A program made the translations under genes and the position numbers. The notes below the pieces were generated by a model that saw nothing but the letters and a program-made list of their open reading frames with translations, was not told the origin of the DNA and ran no database searches. This document shows, piece after piece, positions 1 to 10,900 of a stretch of DNA of 38,810 nucleotides (positions are counted from its first letter, which is position 1; each line of letters starts with the position of its first letter). Location of the stretch: NCBI GenBank assembly GCA_937923465.1, contig CALDUB010000016.1, positions 1-38,810 of the forward strand, written 5' to 3'. This DNA is from an uncultured Saprospiraceae bacterium. GTDB taxonomy: Bacteria > Bacteroidota > Bacteroidia > Chitinophagales > Saprospiraceae.

Positions 1-1166
1 TCCACTCGCTGATTGAGTTTTCGGCCATAAGCCGTTCGATTGGATGCCAGTGGTTTGTCTTTACCATAGCCGACATATTTCAGACGATTTGCATTAATAC
101 CACGTTCAATTAGATAATCAGCCACCGTTTTTGCACGTGCATTAGAGATATAATCACAATATTCTTTTGCAGGTTGTCCATTCGTGTGTCCACCAATCTC
201 TATTTTCAAATCACCGTTTTCGACAAGAAAATCCAATAATTCTGCCATAGCTTCATAAGAACGTGGAGGTATTCTGGTACTATCCGCGTCAAATTGAAGG
301 TTTTTGACAAGAATGGTTTGACCTACTTTAAATTTCTCTTTGCTGTTGTATCTACTTGTCGGTGCAGCAGGTTGAGTCGGTTTTATTACTGCTGTCTCAT
401 CAGGCTTCGTATTAGTCGAAGGCTCCGGAACTTTCGGAGCAGGATTATCAGGTTGAGTTTCGATAACGGCAGCGATTGCAGGCTCATCATTACAAGGAAC
501 GGGAACAATTGGCTGTGCATTATCTAAGAGAATATTTCCATTATAAGGAAATGGACAAGGAGTCTGATAGAAGGCTTCAAAAGTTATGTAACTATAACTC
601 TGTTTTGGCTCAAAGCGAAAATTAAACTCTAACCAACGCGTATTGATGACAAGGCTGCTTTCCGCTAATAGTTCTGCTTTTTTACAATATCCGTTGCCAC
701 CCCAAATTCTTAATTTAATGGGAGTAGCAAAGTTTATTTTTCTTGGAGCTGCCGATGCAATATCAAGACCTTTGCTACTCAATGCACTCAAATAAGTCGC
801 AGAACGCGCTAAGTGAATACTAAATTCATAACAACTGCCACCTTGAAGAGGAGAACTTAAACGTTGACCAATAGCTTCCCATGTTTCGTTTTCGCGGACG
901 ACCATACCCAAGTATGCTTCGCCTTCATAAGCTGTTTTGTCCACCTGAAATTCACTCGCTGGCACAGGATGAATATCAACTTGACTTTCACCAGGAAACC
1001 CACAATCAAACCAAGAGGAAGGCGTATGACTCAATTTTGGAAAATCCTCAAATGAAGGATTTTGCAACAAAATTGGCTGCTCGTCACTTCCATCAACAGG
1101 GATTTGCGCATCCATTGAGAAACTCAAAAGAAACAAGAATGAAAAGAAAGAAAATATAGGCTTCAT
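1..1166 (-). CDS. OmpA family protein, C-terminus truncated by window edge
   Basis: Reverse-strand reading MKPIFSFFSFLFLLSFSMDAQ... (signal peptide) through ...FDADSTRIPPRSYEAMAELLDFLVENGDLKIEIGGHTNGQPAKEYCDYISNARAKTVADYLIERGINANRLKYVGYGKDKP..., a typical OmpA peptidoglycan-binding domain; open to base 1, so absent from the ORF track. Confidence 0.88.
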   Translation of the reverse strand, partial: MKPIFSFFSFLFLLSFSMDAQIPVDGSDEQPILLQNPSFEDFPKLSHTPSSWFDCGFPGESQVDIHPVPASEFQVDKTAYEGEAYLGMVVRENETWEAIGQRLSSPLQGGSCYEFSIHLARSATYLSALSSKGLDIASAAPRKINFATPIKLRIWGGNGYCKKAELLAESSLVINTRWLEFNFRFEPKQSYSYITFEAFYQTPCPFPYNGNILLDNAQPIVPVPCNDEPAIAAVIETQPDNPAPKVPEPSTNTKPDETAVIKPTQPAAPTSRYNSKEKFKVGQTILVKNLQFDADSTRIPPRSYEAMAELLDFLVENGDLKIEIGGHTNGQPAKEYCDYISNARAKTVADYLIERGINANRLKYVGYGKDKPLASNRTAYGRKLNQRV

Positions 1167-1220
1167 TCTAAAATTATTTTTATTCAAAAGATAGTACAGT
1201 TTTGACGTGTTTATTCGATA

Positions 1221-1252
1221 CAAAGTTACAGTATGAATGAGGAAAAGTGCAA
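1221..1252 (-). promoter_or_regulatory. Putative Bacteroidota promoter for the ompA-like gene (TTG-N21-TAACTTTG)
   Basis: CAAAGTTA at 1221-1228 is TAACTTTG on the minus strand (TAnnTTTG consensus); CAA at 1250-1252 gives TTG 21 nt upstream. Confidence 0.4.
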
Positions 1253-1376
1253 GCGCTTCATCCCTCCACGCAGTTTTCTACAACTTAAAAACGATTAATA
1301 GACGTAGAATGTTGTCAAGCTCATTTTTAAAGAATTTGAAAACTTTAAGTTCTGTGTCAAAAGTCTAATAGGACAC

Positions 1377-3179
1377 CTAAATATTTTTTCTTTCAGGTAA
1401 TCGTCCCTTTACCAATGTCTGTAAAAGCAAAATTATTGCCGTAAATAGCGCAAGGCGTGCAATTAGGTCTTTCCAGAGTGTATAAAAGGTAGTTTCCTTG
1501 TTTAGATGCACTGTATCTTTGAGTGTGGTGCGTTCATTATATTTTGTTTGAGAAATAATATCGCCACGTTGATTAATGAATGCTGAAATACCTGTATTGG
1601 CTGAGCGAGCAATATCTCTCCGAGTCTCAATCGCGCGCAGAGAAGCAAAAGCCAAGTGTTGTTTGTGTCCCGCAGTATTATCCCACCAGCCGTCATTTGT
1701 CATGATGGCAATAAAATCTGCGCCAGGTGCATCTTTTCTATTGCGGATATATTCTGTATGATATGCACCAAACACACTCTCATAGCAAATGACAGGAGCG
1801 ACCGTCGCTGTTGTGCTATTAAAGTTCGTGCGATAAGGCTGTGTGCCCAATCCTTCCATACTTCCATCTAGTTTTTCTACCAATGGTTTTAGAAAGAAAA
1901 ATACCTTTTTGTAAGGCAATAATTCCGCTCCAGGGACAAATTTTGACTTACGATAAAACTGTATCGGTTGGTCTTTTTGCAATTGTACCGCAGCATTCAA
2001 GCCCTCGTAACGCATACCTATACTTCCATCTTTTCTGTAAGTCGTGCGTGTGGCAGGAGTATCTGCTTCATCATTTTTTAGTATATTATAGGCACTTGCG
2101 CCACTGACTATTTTTACTTTTGGAAACTTATCTAGAACAGCCTGAAAGCGTTTTATTGTTTTATTGGATTGCGGGTCATCTTCTTTTACGCTATTAAATA
2201 CTGTTTCTGGCAGAATGAAATATTCTGTTTTGGGCGTGATATTGCTCATTGCCAAATCTAAAACCTGTTGGTCGCGCACATTTTTATCAATCGTAAACTT
2301 CTCAAAATGCGGTTCGTAGTTAGGTTGTCCGACGATAACCTCTATTCCTTCCCCTTTTTCTGTATAATTAAAATACATCACCAGAGAAGCTAAGATAGGA
2401 ACAAGAACCAATGCACCTGCTTTTATAATCCCTAGCGTTTGTGGTTTTTCCTTTTGATAAAAATAAGGTGTTAATGCTCTAAAAATAAAGATATTGGCAA
2501 TCAAAATCCATAGCGAACCACCAAAAGCACCCGTATATTCGTACCATTGAATCCAAGAAGGAAAATCCGCAAAAGCATTACCTAAGTTTAACCAAACCCA
2601 TGATATTTCCCAGTTTAAATGCAGCAATTCAAAACACAACCAATAAGCTGCAAAGGCTGCATAAGCGACGCGTGGTACTTTATGTTTTGTCTGATGAAAC
2701 AGCAAAATAGGAACACACATAAATAATGCATTCAACCAAATAGCGACGATACCGGCTACGAATGCCGTATTTCCTACCCACCAAGTTGTCAAAATATTCC
2801 AAACAACAAAGGCATTATAGGCGTAACGCAATAATAATCTTTTGGAAGGAGTAGGGGAGTCATCCGCGATTTCTTTCTCAATCATCAACAGCGGTACAAA
2901 ACCAATAAACATCAAAATCGGTAACGGAATTGGAGGAAAACCAACAGAAAGCAAAACACCACTCAAAGTAGAAAGCCCCAACCAACGCCAGTTTTTTGGA
3001 TGTTTGGAGTAGCGACTGCCAATGAATAAAACGATGACCGCCCAAAGAGAAGTGAATAAAAAGAGAGGTAAATGCCCCCATAATTCTTCTGCTTGTACGA
3101 GGCTATACATCTTATAGCCCGAGAAAAGGGAGATTAAGCTGAATAATCCAATTAGACCCTGTTGCAATTTTTTACTCAC
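1377..3179 (-). CDS. lnt: Apolipoprotein N-acyltransferase
   Basis: Multi-TM N-terminus plus nitrilase-like domain with Glu (YFILPETVF), Lys (FYRKSKFVPGAE) and Cys (PVICYESVF) motifs and NDGWWDNTAGHKQHLAFASLRAIETRRDIARSANTG. Confidence 0.95.
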   Translation of the reverse strand: MSKKLQQGLIGLFSLISLFSGYKMYSLVQAEELWGHLPLFLFTSLWAVIVLFIGSRYSKHPKNWRWLGLSTLSGVLLSVGFPPIPLPILMFIGFVPLLMIEKEIADDSPTPSKRLLLRYAYNAFVVWNILTTWWVGNTAFVAGIVAIWLNALFMCVPILLFHQTKHKVPRVAYAAFAAYWLCFELLHLNWEISWVWLNLGNAFADFPSWIQWYEYTGAFGGSLWILIANIFIFRALTPYFYQKEKPQTLGIIKAGALVLVPILASLVMYFNYTEKGEGIEVIVGQPNYEPHFEKFTIDKNVRDQQVLDLAMSNITPKTEYFILPETVFNSVKEDDPQSNKTIKRFQAVLDKFPKVKIVSGASAYNILKNDEADTPATRTTYRKDGSIGMRYEGLNAAVQLQKDQPIQFYRKSKFVPGAELLPYKKVFFFLKPLVEKLDGSMEGLGTQPYRTNFNSTTATVAPVICYESVFGAYHTEYIRNRKDAPGADFIAIMTNDGWWDNTAGHKQHLAFASLRAIETRRDIARSANTGISAFINQRGDIISQTKYNERTTLKDTVHLNKETTFYTLWKDLIARLALFTAIILLLQTLVKGRLPERKNI

Positions 3180-3317
3180 AGATATAATTAATTTTGAATT
3201 TTGAATGTGGTATTTTGAATGACTTTAGTCTTCAAAACCAACGCGAATTTTACCCTTTTTAATTAAAAAACAAAATTTACCTATGAATATTCGGTATAAT
3301 ATAAACAACTGCCTGTT

Positions 3318-3902
3318 TTAGTCTCCCAGATATTGCAAACCTTCATCTTGTAGCTTTTCAACTAAACCAAACAGTAACTTAGGCTTTAAGCCTTGCCAAG
3401 CTATATCATTGAATATCCCTCCAAAGTTGAGATATTGATGTAGACGGGTGTCTTTTACCTCTTGTTCTACATGTTCGAGTAGGTTTAGCATGACAATATA
3501 GCCTTCGTCTTCTTTGATGTCATCCCACCATTCTTCATAATAATCATCATCTTCTCCATGAAAATTAAGGACATTGTCGCAGAGCAAAATGTATTTATAA
3601 ATGCCACGTTTGGTCATCTCGTCTATTACATCTCTTTTCAAAAACATAATATCATTAGTAACAGCGTCATTCCATTCGCCGATAAACTCAAATATAGCAA
3701 AGCCTTTATCGTAATCCACGAAAAGGATTTTCATGTAAAGAGTAGGGGAGCCAAAATTATCCCATTGAGGATGAATAAAGTAATTGTAAATCTTCTGAGA
3801 ATATTGAAATTCGCTGTACTGTCTTCCTGCAAAAGGAGATTTTGAATCTCTAGAAGATTCATATTTATCGCGCCAGCGGAAGTGAGGTTGGATATCGTGC
3901 AT
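3318..3902 (-). CDS. Conserved hypothetical protein (194 aa)
   Basis: Long ORF with plausible composition; no family recognised with certainty. Confidence 0.7.
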   Translation of the reverse strand: MHDIQPHFRWRDKYESSRDSKSPFAGRQYSEFQYSQKIYNYFIHPQWDNFGSPTLYMKILFVDYDKGFAIFEFIGEWNDAVTNDIMFLKRDVIDEMTKRGIYKYILLCDNVLNFHGEDDDYYEEWWDDIKEDEGYIVMLNLLEHVEQEVKDTRLHQYLNFGGIFNDIAWQGLKPKLLFGLVEKLQDEGLQYLGD

Positions 3903-3973
3903 TATTGCTTTTTTAATTATCTCGTATAACTCCCAAATAACGCAATATGCAATTTATTGTTTTTTTTTTTGAC

Positions 3974-4957
3974 TCAAAAAGCATCAATAACTTCAAGATT
4001 TTCTTTAAAAGAGAAGGAGTAGCTGACACTCGTGGTAATTCTGTAGGAAGTCGTTAGTTGTACGCCGTCTAGATTGCGATAGAGCGGAAAAGAGCCTTGT
4101 ATAAAGAAAGACACTTTGGAGCTGTGTGTGTACGAAGAACTAAGCGAAAGATAAGTCCAGTGCCCTCCAGTATTCGCTGTCTTTATTTCGTTTGTTTTAT
4201 CAAAGTCAGTATGACGATAACGCAAAGTCAACTGTGGCGCAAGGATGCTTTTTTTAATATAAAAACTCTTGCTCAATCCCGTGAAGAATTGAAATTCATT
4301 TCCAAACTCATAAATTTGTTGATTATTAAACCTTTCCGCAGGGGCAGTTAAGCGATAAGTTAAACCTGCATGAAGGTCGAAATTTTTATCAGCAATATTT
4401 TTGCGGGCATATTGAGAGCTAAAGAGGTAATCGAGCGCGCCTGTTCCTGGTTGTAAATCGGGCGGTAACAATAAGTTGGTTTCTTCATTTATCCTATCAA
4501 TTTTACCTGTAGGTGCTTTGATACCTAGAGCTGTCGATAGACCCGTTTTATTACTATTAATGAAATTGTATTGTACGAAAAAAACAATATCTCCTAAGCC
4601 GACTCCCTGCGAACTACTAGAAAAATTTAGAAAGTCTACATTTTCAATCTGGTTGCTGTATGAAAAAAGAGTCGTCAGAGCAATCCGTTTGTTGAGCGCA
4701 TAATTTAGGCGTAGCAATACCGAATTACTTAACCTTGTTCGAGTCTTGTCTTCCAGTTCTTTAGTCTGTACCAGTAAATCTTGCAATTTATTATTATCAT
4801 AAATCAAGCGAACAGAAAGAGTTTTCGAAGGATTTGCTGCGATGTCCAGATTACCTGAAAGTGGTGTCCCTCCAGAGCAACAACCTTGACTATATCCAGC
4901 GTTGACAGCAAGGAATAATAAGGTAATAAGCAAAAAGAATTTGATTGAATGAGGCAT
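3974..4957 (-). CDS. Predicted outer-membrane beta-barrel protein with CCSGG mature N-terminus
   Basis: Signal peptide MPHSIKFFLLITLLFLAVNAGYSQ then GCCSGGTPLSGNL; alternating amphipathic strands and terminal aromatic-rich strand. Confidence 0.65.
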   Translation of the reverse strand: MPHSIKFFLLITLLFLAVNAGYSQGCCSGGTPLSGNLDIAANPSKTLSVRLIYDNNKLQDLLVQTKELEDKTRTRLSNSVLLRLNYALNKRIALTTLFSYSNQIENVDFLNFSSSSQGVGLGDIVFFVQYNFINSNKTGLSTALGIKAPTGKIDRINEETNLLLPPDLQPGTGALDYLFSSQYARKNIADKNFDLHAGLTYRLTAPAERFNNQQIYEFGNEFQFFTGLSKSFYIKKSILAPQLTLRYRHTDFDKTNEIKTANTGGHWTYLSLSSSYTHSSKVSFFIQGSFPLYRNLDGVQLTTSYRITTSVSYSFSFKENLEVIDAF

Positions 4958-4961
4958 AAGT

Positions 4962-6083
4962 CTACTGGAAATTTTTAAACTGATAAACTTTTGCTTTACC
5001 GTTGATAATAACTCCTAACACGCGCTCTTTATTTGGTAATCTGTCGTCTTCATACTCAATCGGATAGGAAAGCCAGTCGTTGTCTGTAATATAACTTTCA
5101 TAAGGATTTACTGTATAATCTTTGCCAAATCCAGTTTCCGTTGTCATTACGAGAGGTTCTCTGTATAACTGCTTTGCTGTACTCCATTTGGTTTCAAGTA
5201 CTTGATAAATCTCCATTTTATCTTCAATCAGTTGACCGTTTACACAATCTTGGCGCATTTGTGACCAGATACTCTCGGTTTCACGGTCATAAGGCATGAC
5301 ATTTCCATTATATAGTAAACCAGATACACCAAATGTTGTCGTGATATTGTTCTGTGTTCTATTCCACATGGTGGCTGTTCCTGTAATAGGACAAAATGAC
5401 AAGGAATAACTAAAATCATCTACAACATCATTAACGATTTCATGCCAATTGAGAATAGAGTGTGGATATATTTTTGTCTCATCTCCTATTGTTACAACTA
5501 TCACTAAATCATTGTCTTCAATAAAATAAGCTCCTGCTTCAATAAAATCTCTTTCAAGATAAGTTTCAAACTGTGGAGCATCTACTGCTGGAATAGCATC
5601 TTGACCTAAAACGGTAAATACATTTTCAGTCGGAATAGTCCAGCCCACAGCAGGTGAGTTAGCAGATATATTACCTGAATGTTCTTCCCCTGAATGAATA
5701 TTGAGACCAGGGAACATCGTCGCCCAAGCAAACCAAAAACCAATGTAAGAATTGACCGAAACTAATTGCTCTCCTTCGCGGGGTCCTTCTATGGCTCTTC
5801 CCTCTATATTCCAATTATTTCCCTCGTTATCTTTCATGACAGCAGGGAAGTTCCGCTGTACAACTTGAAAATCAAGCAGAGTCCCGTCTGCAGTCTTTCT
5901 ATTAAAAGCTATCATGAAATTACTTTTTTCACTACCAACGACAACGATTGCTTCCCCTTCAAATTCATCGGACAAAACGGTAATACTGCCCTCAGAGCTA
6001 TCAGAAGGAATAATAGTAGGTGTTTCTTTTTTACAAGACGTAAAAAATAGTATAGATAGGAATATGGTAATTCTTAATAGCAT
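4962..6083 (-). CDS. DUF3179 domain-containing lipoprotein
   Basis: Lipobox-like LFFTSC; DUF3179 motifs IYPHSILNWHEIVND, LSFCPITGTATMWNR, FGVSGLLYNGNVMPYDRETESIWSQM. Confidence 0.85.
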   Translation of the reverse strand: MLLRITIFLSILFFTSCKKETPTIIPSDSSEGSITVLSDEFEGEAIVVVGSEKSNFMIAFNRKTADGTLLDFQVVQRNFPAVMKDNEGNNWNIEGRAIEGPREGEQLVSVNSYIGFWFAWATMFPGLNIHSGEEHSGNISANSPAVGWTIPTENVFTVLGQDAIPAVDAPQFETYLERDFIEAGAYFIEDNDLVIVVTIGDETKIYPHSILNWHEIVNDVVDDFSYSLSFCPITGTATMWNRTQNNITTTFGVSGLLYNGNVMPYDRETESIWSQMRQDCVNGQLIEDKMEIYQVLETKWSTAKQLYREPLVMTTETGFGKDYTVNPYESYITDNDWLSYPIEYEDDRLPNKERVLGVIINGKAKVYQFKNFQ

Positions 6084-6251
6084 TTTTGTTTTTTTATAAT
6101 TGAAGACTATGATTTATAGTATTGTGAAACTGTATTCGTTATTTTACTTTTACAAAAGCAAATAAATAGTGTCACCTATCTTCACAACCAACAATAAGCT
6201 AATTTAGTTTTTTTTATCTGAATGAACTGTCGTAGTCAAAACGAAAAGGGC

Positions 6252-6294
6252 AAAAAAAAGAAGCAACCAAACACGAGGGTAAGGTTGCTTCTTT
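6252..6294 (-). terminator. Intrinsic terminator downstream of susD-like gene
   Basis: AAAGAAGCAACC (6257-6268) pairs with GGTTGCTTCTTT (6283-6294); on the minus strand the stem is followed by a run of T. Confidence 0.8.
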
Positions 6295-6320
6295 ATTTAA
6301 GTCAATAAACTAATGATTTA

Positions 6321-7757
6321 TTAGTTTACGTCCCACCATAATTTGGTACTCAAATCATTCGGGTTACTTGTTACTTTTCCTAATTCTTCACCATTACGAG
6401 TCTGCTCAGAAACAGGGTAAGGTAAACGTACTGGAATAACATCATTTACAGCAGCAGCAGGTAATACCAATTCTGGCTGGTCTAAACGACGCCATTCAGC
6501 CCATGCTTGTGGTCCGTTCATGTAAAATGCCAACCATTTTTGAACACCTACAGATTCTTTCCAGTTAGCTGCATCATATGCATTAGCTGCCAAGTAAGTA
6601 CTGATAGCATCAGCATCAGAGAAACCCCAGAAGTTCATAGAAGCAGTAACACCTGCATCGTAAGCAGCAGCAGCATCACCATCTAAAAGACCTCTTTGGT
6701 AAGCTTCTGCTAACATAAAGTTAACTTCAGCTGCATCCATCATCACCGCTGGTGCTGTAGCTGCACGTACACCTGCAGCTGGACGAGAAGTGATTGAACT
6801 TAAAGCAAACGCTTCAGCATCAGGAAGACCAGAAGGCATACCTACATACTCGTCTGAAACATTTAACGCTGCATAAGCAGAAATACGTGGGTCACCTTTT
6901 TCTGTTAATGTATTAACTAAGACATCAGAAACACCAAAGTCATCACGTCCGTTAATATCACTGTCGATGAATAGTGGGTTAGCGATACCAGGGTTAGCAT
7001 CAAATGCCCATATTGCATTTTGTGAATTATCAGTAATTAATTCGCCGATACCTCCAATTACAGAGCGTGCAGTTACTTCGTCTACATCAGACATACGTAA
7101 TGCAACACGCATCAATAAAGAGTTACCAAAACGTATCCAAGATCTTGCATCGCCATTATAAATTGGCTCACCGCCAGCAAAAGAAGCAGCACCTGCATCC
7201 ATTGAAGCTAAAGCAGCTTGTAATTTAGAAACAATACCAGTATAGACAGCTTCTTGGCTATCATAAGATGGTAATGGATTTTCTATTGGTTGCAAAGCTG
7301 CAGAAAATGGAATGTTACCGTATCCATCCACTAATGCGTGGTATGTATATGCTTCCAAAATGCTGATGATACCTAATTGGTTAGCTTTTTCAGCTGCCGC
7401 GATACCTTCGTCTTCTGTAATGATTCCTTTAGCTACATTTAACTCACTTAACACATTCGCGTATAAGTCAATCCATGCATCATTAAAAGAGTTACCGTCA
7501 ACTACGAAGCGAGATTCTTCTGCATATTCAACTTGAGACCACATCTGAGTGACCAACATTGTCCATTCTGCGTTGTAGTTACGACTGTGTAAACGATCGT
7601 TCAACTCATATTGAGCTTGGACAACTAAGTTTACTGCAGGGACTTGTGTTGGACTGTTTGGGTCTACATTTAGTTCTGTAATATCTTCACAGCTGGTCAT
7701 TCCGAAGAGGAAAATACCTGCAAGTGCTGCGAGACTTAATTTTAAATTAATTTTCAT
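6321..7757 (-). CDS. SusD/RagB-like outer-membrane lipoprotein (SusD-like_2 type)
   Basis: MKINLKLSLAALAGIFLFGMTSCEDITELNVDPNSPTQV lipobox and SusD-type helical repeats; ATG at 7757 preferred over the track's TTG at 7796. Confidence 0.88.
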   Translation of the reverse strand: MKINLKLSLAALAGIFLFGMTSCEDITELNVDPNSPTQVPAVNLVVQAQYELNDRLHSRNYNAEWTMLVTQMWSQVEYAEESRFVVDGNSFNDAWIDLYANVLSELNVAKGIITEDEGIAAAEKANQLGIISILEAYTYHALVDGYGNIPFSAALQPIENPLPSYDSQEAVYTGIVSKLQAALASMDAGAASFAGGEPIYNGDARSWIRFGNSLLMRVALRMSDVDEVTARSVIGGIGELITDNSQNAIWAFDANPGIANPLFIDSDINGRDDFGVSDVLVNTLTEKGDPRISAYAALNVSDEYVGMPSGLPDAEAFALSSITSRPAAGVRAATAPAVMMDAAEVNFMLAEAYQRGLLDGDAAAAYDAGVTASMNFWGFSDADAISTYLAANAYDAANWKESVGVQKWLAFYMNGPQAWAEWRRLDQPELVLPAAAVNDVIPVRLPYPVSEQTRNGEELGKVTSNPNDLSTKLWWDVN

Positions 7758-7784
7758 ATTGAAAAAGATATTTAAAAATTGATT

Positions 7785-7817
7785 ATGAAGAGTCAAAATT
7801 TAATTTTGACTCTTCAT
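7785..7817. repeat. Perfect 16-bp inverted repeat in the susC-susD intergenic region
   Basis: ATGAAGAGTCAAAATT (7785-7800), T, AATTTTGACTCTTCAT (7802-7817); arms are exact reverse complements. Confidence 0.95.
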
Positions 7818-7963
7818 GTCAATTGATTTTTAATTAAAGTTTACTTCATAAATGAAGCTTTTACAAGGCTATATTTTATTGTAGCCAAGTGAATTTAAAG
7901 CTCTATTTAATTAGCATCAAATATTATAAACGATTGGTACATTTACAATATTATGTAATGAAT

Positions 7964-10900
7964 CTAAAGTTTGAAACTCAAGTTTACACCAATTGTACGT
8001 GTAGATGGAATTTGAGCATTTTCTAAACCTTGTGCATTACCAGCACCATTAACACCTTGTGGGTCTAAGTGAGGTAAATCAGCAGATAAGATTGCTAAGT
8101 TACGACCGTAAACGCTGATACGCATATCACGTAATGATGTATTACCAAATACTGAATTTGGCAAAGTGTAACCTAAACGTACTTCACGTAATTTTAAGAA
8201 ACTTGCATCATATACATTTGGTGCAGCAACTCTCCATTGACTCTGGAAGTAGTTGTTTTGTGGGTCCATGATAGCGATATCATTTTCTGAACCGTCTGCT
8301 TTCACACCTGGTAAGATTAAACCTGTTTCACGGATGTCATCAACACCGTTGAAAGTTACAGTTTCATCAAGCATACCTGAGTATTTCGCCCATTGTAGTG
8401 AAGTAGAGTGTACAACACCACCTTTTTGGAAATCTAATAAAGCACTTAAGCTAAAACCTTTATAGTTTAATGCTGTACTGATACCACCTACGAAGTCTGC
8501 GATAGCAGAACCCAAGTAAACACGCTCATCAGTGAAGTTGTAAATACCATCTTCATTAACTGTTGGTCTTCCCTCATTACGAGTGATATTACCTTCTGCA
8601 TCTTCTTCGTAGTTTTCACGAATGTAATCTTGACCAAATAAAGCCATGTAACCAAAACCTTCAGCAACACGCAAGTCAGCTGCCCAAGTACCACCAATTG
8701 CGATACTTTCAACACCGTCTGCTAAGCTAACAACTTCGTTGTTCAACGTAGTGAAGTTAACACCTAAGTCCCAAGAGAAATCGTTAGTCTTAATTGGAGT
8801 ACCAGATAAAACTAACTCAATACCTGAGTTTCTCATTTCACCTGCGTTCAAGAAACGAGATGTAAATCCAGTAGTTGCTGATGCAGGTACTTCAAAGATT
8901 TGGTCAACAGTAGTACGTGTGTAGTACGCTGCATCAATACCTAAACGGTTTTTGAATAAACGTACATCAATACCTACTTCATATTCTGTTGTCAACTCAT
9001 TCTGAAGTAACAAGTTATTCTTTGCATTTGGTAAAGAGTAACGAGAGAAAGTACCTTGATTAGGAATCTGTGGGTCATATACATCATAAACACGGTATGG
9101 GTCAGTATCATTACCTACTTGTGCCCAACTTACGCGTGCTTTTGCAAAAGAAATAACTCCTAAATCAACACCTGGCATATCAGTGAATACTGCACTCACA
9201 GAAGCAGAAGGGTAGAAGAAAGAGTTGTTGTTCGGGTCTAATGTAGAAGACCAGTCATTACGACCTGTAACATCTAAGTATAAGAAGTTTTTGTAGCCCA
9301 AAGATGCAAATGCAAAAACAGAGTTAATTGCTTTGTTAGCTTCATCTGTCTCTACAGTAGCGTTACTTCTTGAGTTACGAATATTGTAGTAGTTTTCTAA
9401 TGATAAACCACCTACTGTCTGAGAAGTTGTACTACGTACAAATTGACGCATACTGTTACCACCTACACTACCATTTAAAGAGAAATCTCCAAATGTATTG
9501 TTGTAGTTCAAACGAACTTCTGTATTGTTTTCTTGGAAACGACGCTCTACTTCACTGTATTCAGCAGTTTCAACAGAAGCGATAGGAATACCTTGTCTTG
9601 TAGAGAACTGGTAAAAATCCGTACCTGTACGACCTGTAACAGATAAGTTTTCTGTCAATTCGTAAGTTAAGTTAATGTTTCCGTAAAAACGGTTACGTGT
9701 ATCCTCTTGCAAGTAATTGTCTCTTACCCAAAATGGGTTATCAAAAAATCTTGGGTCAGCATTGTAACCTAAGAAGTTGTTATCAGCATCTTTAGTTACA
9801 CCGACAGAGTTCCATGTATTTTGTTGTCCGCTTGTCCATTCAGAATTTCTCAAACGGTCTACATCCAACTGAGTTTGCCACCACTGAGTGAAGGCTTGTA
9901 ACGGGTTTGCATTATTGTAACCTGTTACATTACGGTTTTCTGCATCTGTACGTACGTAGTTACCTACGATGTTTACCTTCAACTTATCTGTTGCTTGCAA
10001 GCTAGAGTTGAAACTCAAAGAGTTACGCTGTAGTTCTGCATTAGGTAATGTACCTGATTGGTCTAAGTTTGTATAGCCCATACGGAATGAAGCTTTATCA
10101 CTTGCACCAGAAATAGCTACACCATTTTGTACTGTAACACCTGTTTCGAAAAACTCTTCGTAACCTGCAGAAGGTGCAGACCATGGACGCAACTCACCGA
10201 AGTTAGCTGATTGTGGGTCCCAAGAGTCCCAGTGACGTACCATTTGTCCATCAAGTTTAGGTCCCCAAGAACCGTCCTTTGCATAAATAGGAACAAGTTG
10301 AGTGACACCGTCTATTATAACTTCATCGAAACCACTTTCCGTATCAAGGATATCACCACCACCATATCGGCTTTGGTGAGGAAGAAGGTTGTTTACTTGG
10401 TCCCAAGCAATAGAAGAGTTTACTTCAACACCTAATCCTTTTTTCTGACCACTACCGTCTTTTGTCGTAATGATGATAACACCATTTGCACCACGACTAC
10501 CGTACAATGCAGATGCAGCACCACCTTTCAATACTGTCAAAGAAGCGATATTTTCAGGATTGATATCCTGAGCCATGTTACCGTAATCATACGGTGCAGT
10601 ATCGTCACCAAATCCACGTTGCTGTGAATTGTCAGAGAAGTTAGAGTTGTCAATAGGAATTCCGTCAACTACGAATAATGGTTGGTTCTCTCCTAAGAAA
10701 GAGTTAGCACCACGAATCGTAATACGAGAAGACCCACCTAAAGTAGAAGGACTACCTTGGATTTGTACACCTGCAATTTTACCCTGTAAAGAGTTAACTA
10801 CGTTAGTCTCACGAGAGTCAGATAGTTCGTCACCGCCAATTTCTTGGACAGCATAACCCAAAGATTTCTGTTCTCTTGAGATACCCAATGCAGTAACTAC

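Noticed and set aside
294-1159. Plus-strand ORFs 294-527, 864-1055 and 881-1159
   Set aside because: They lie antisense to the clearly coding OmpA-family gene on the minus strand.
7758-7796. N-terminal extension of the SusD-like ORF from TTG at 7796
   Set aside because: Would start inside the inverted repeat and precede the signal peptide; ATG at 7757 gives a standard lipoprotein signal.
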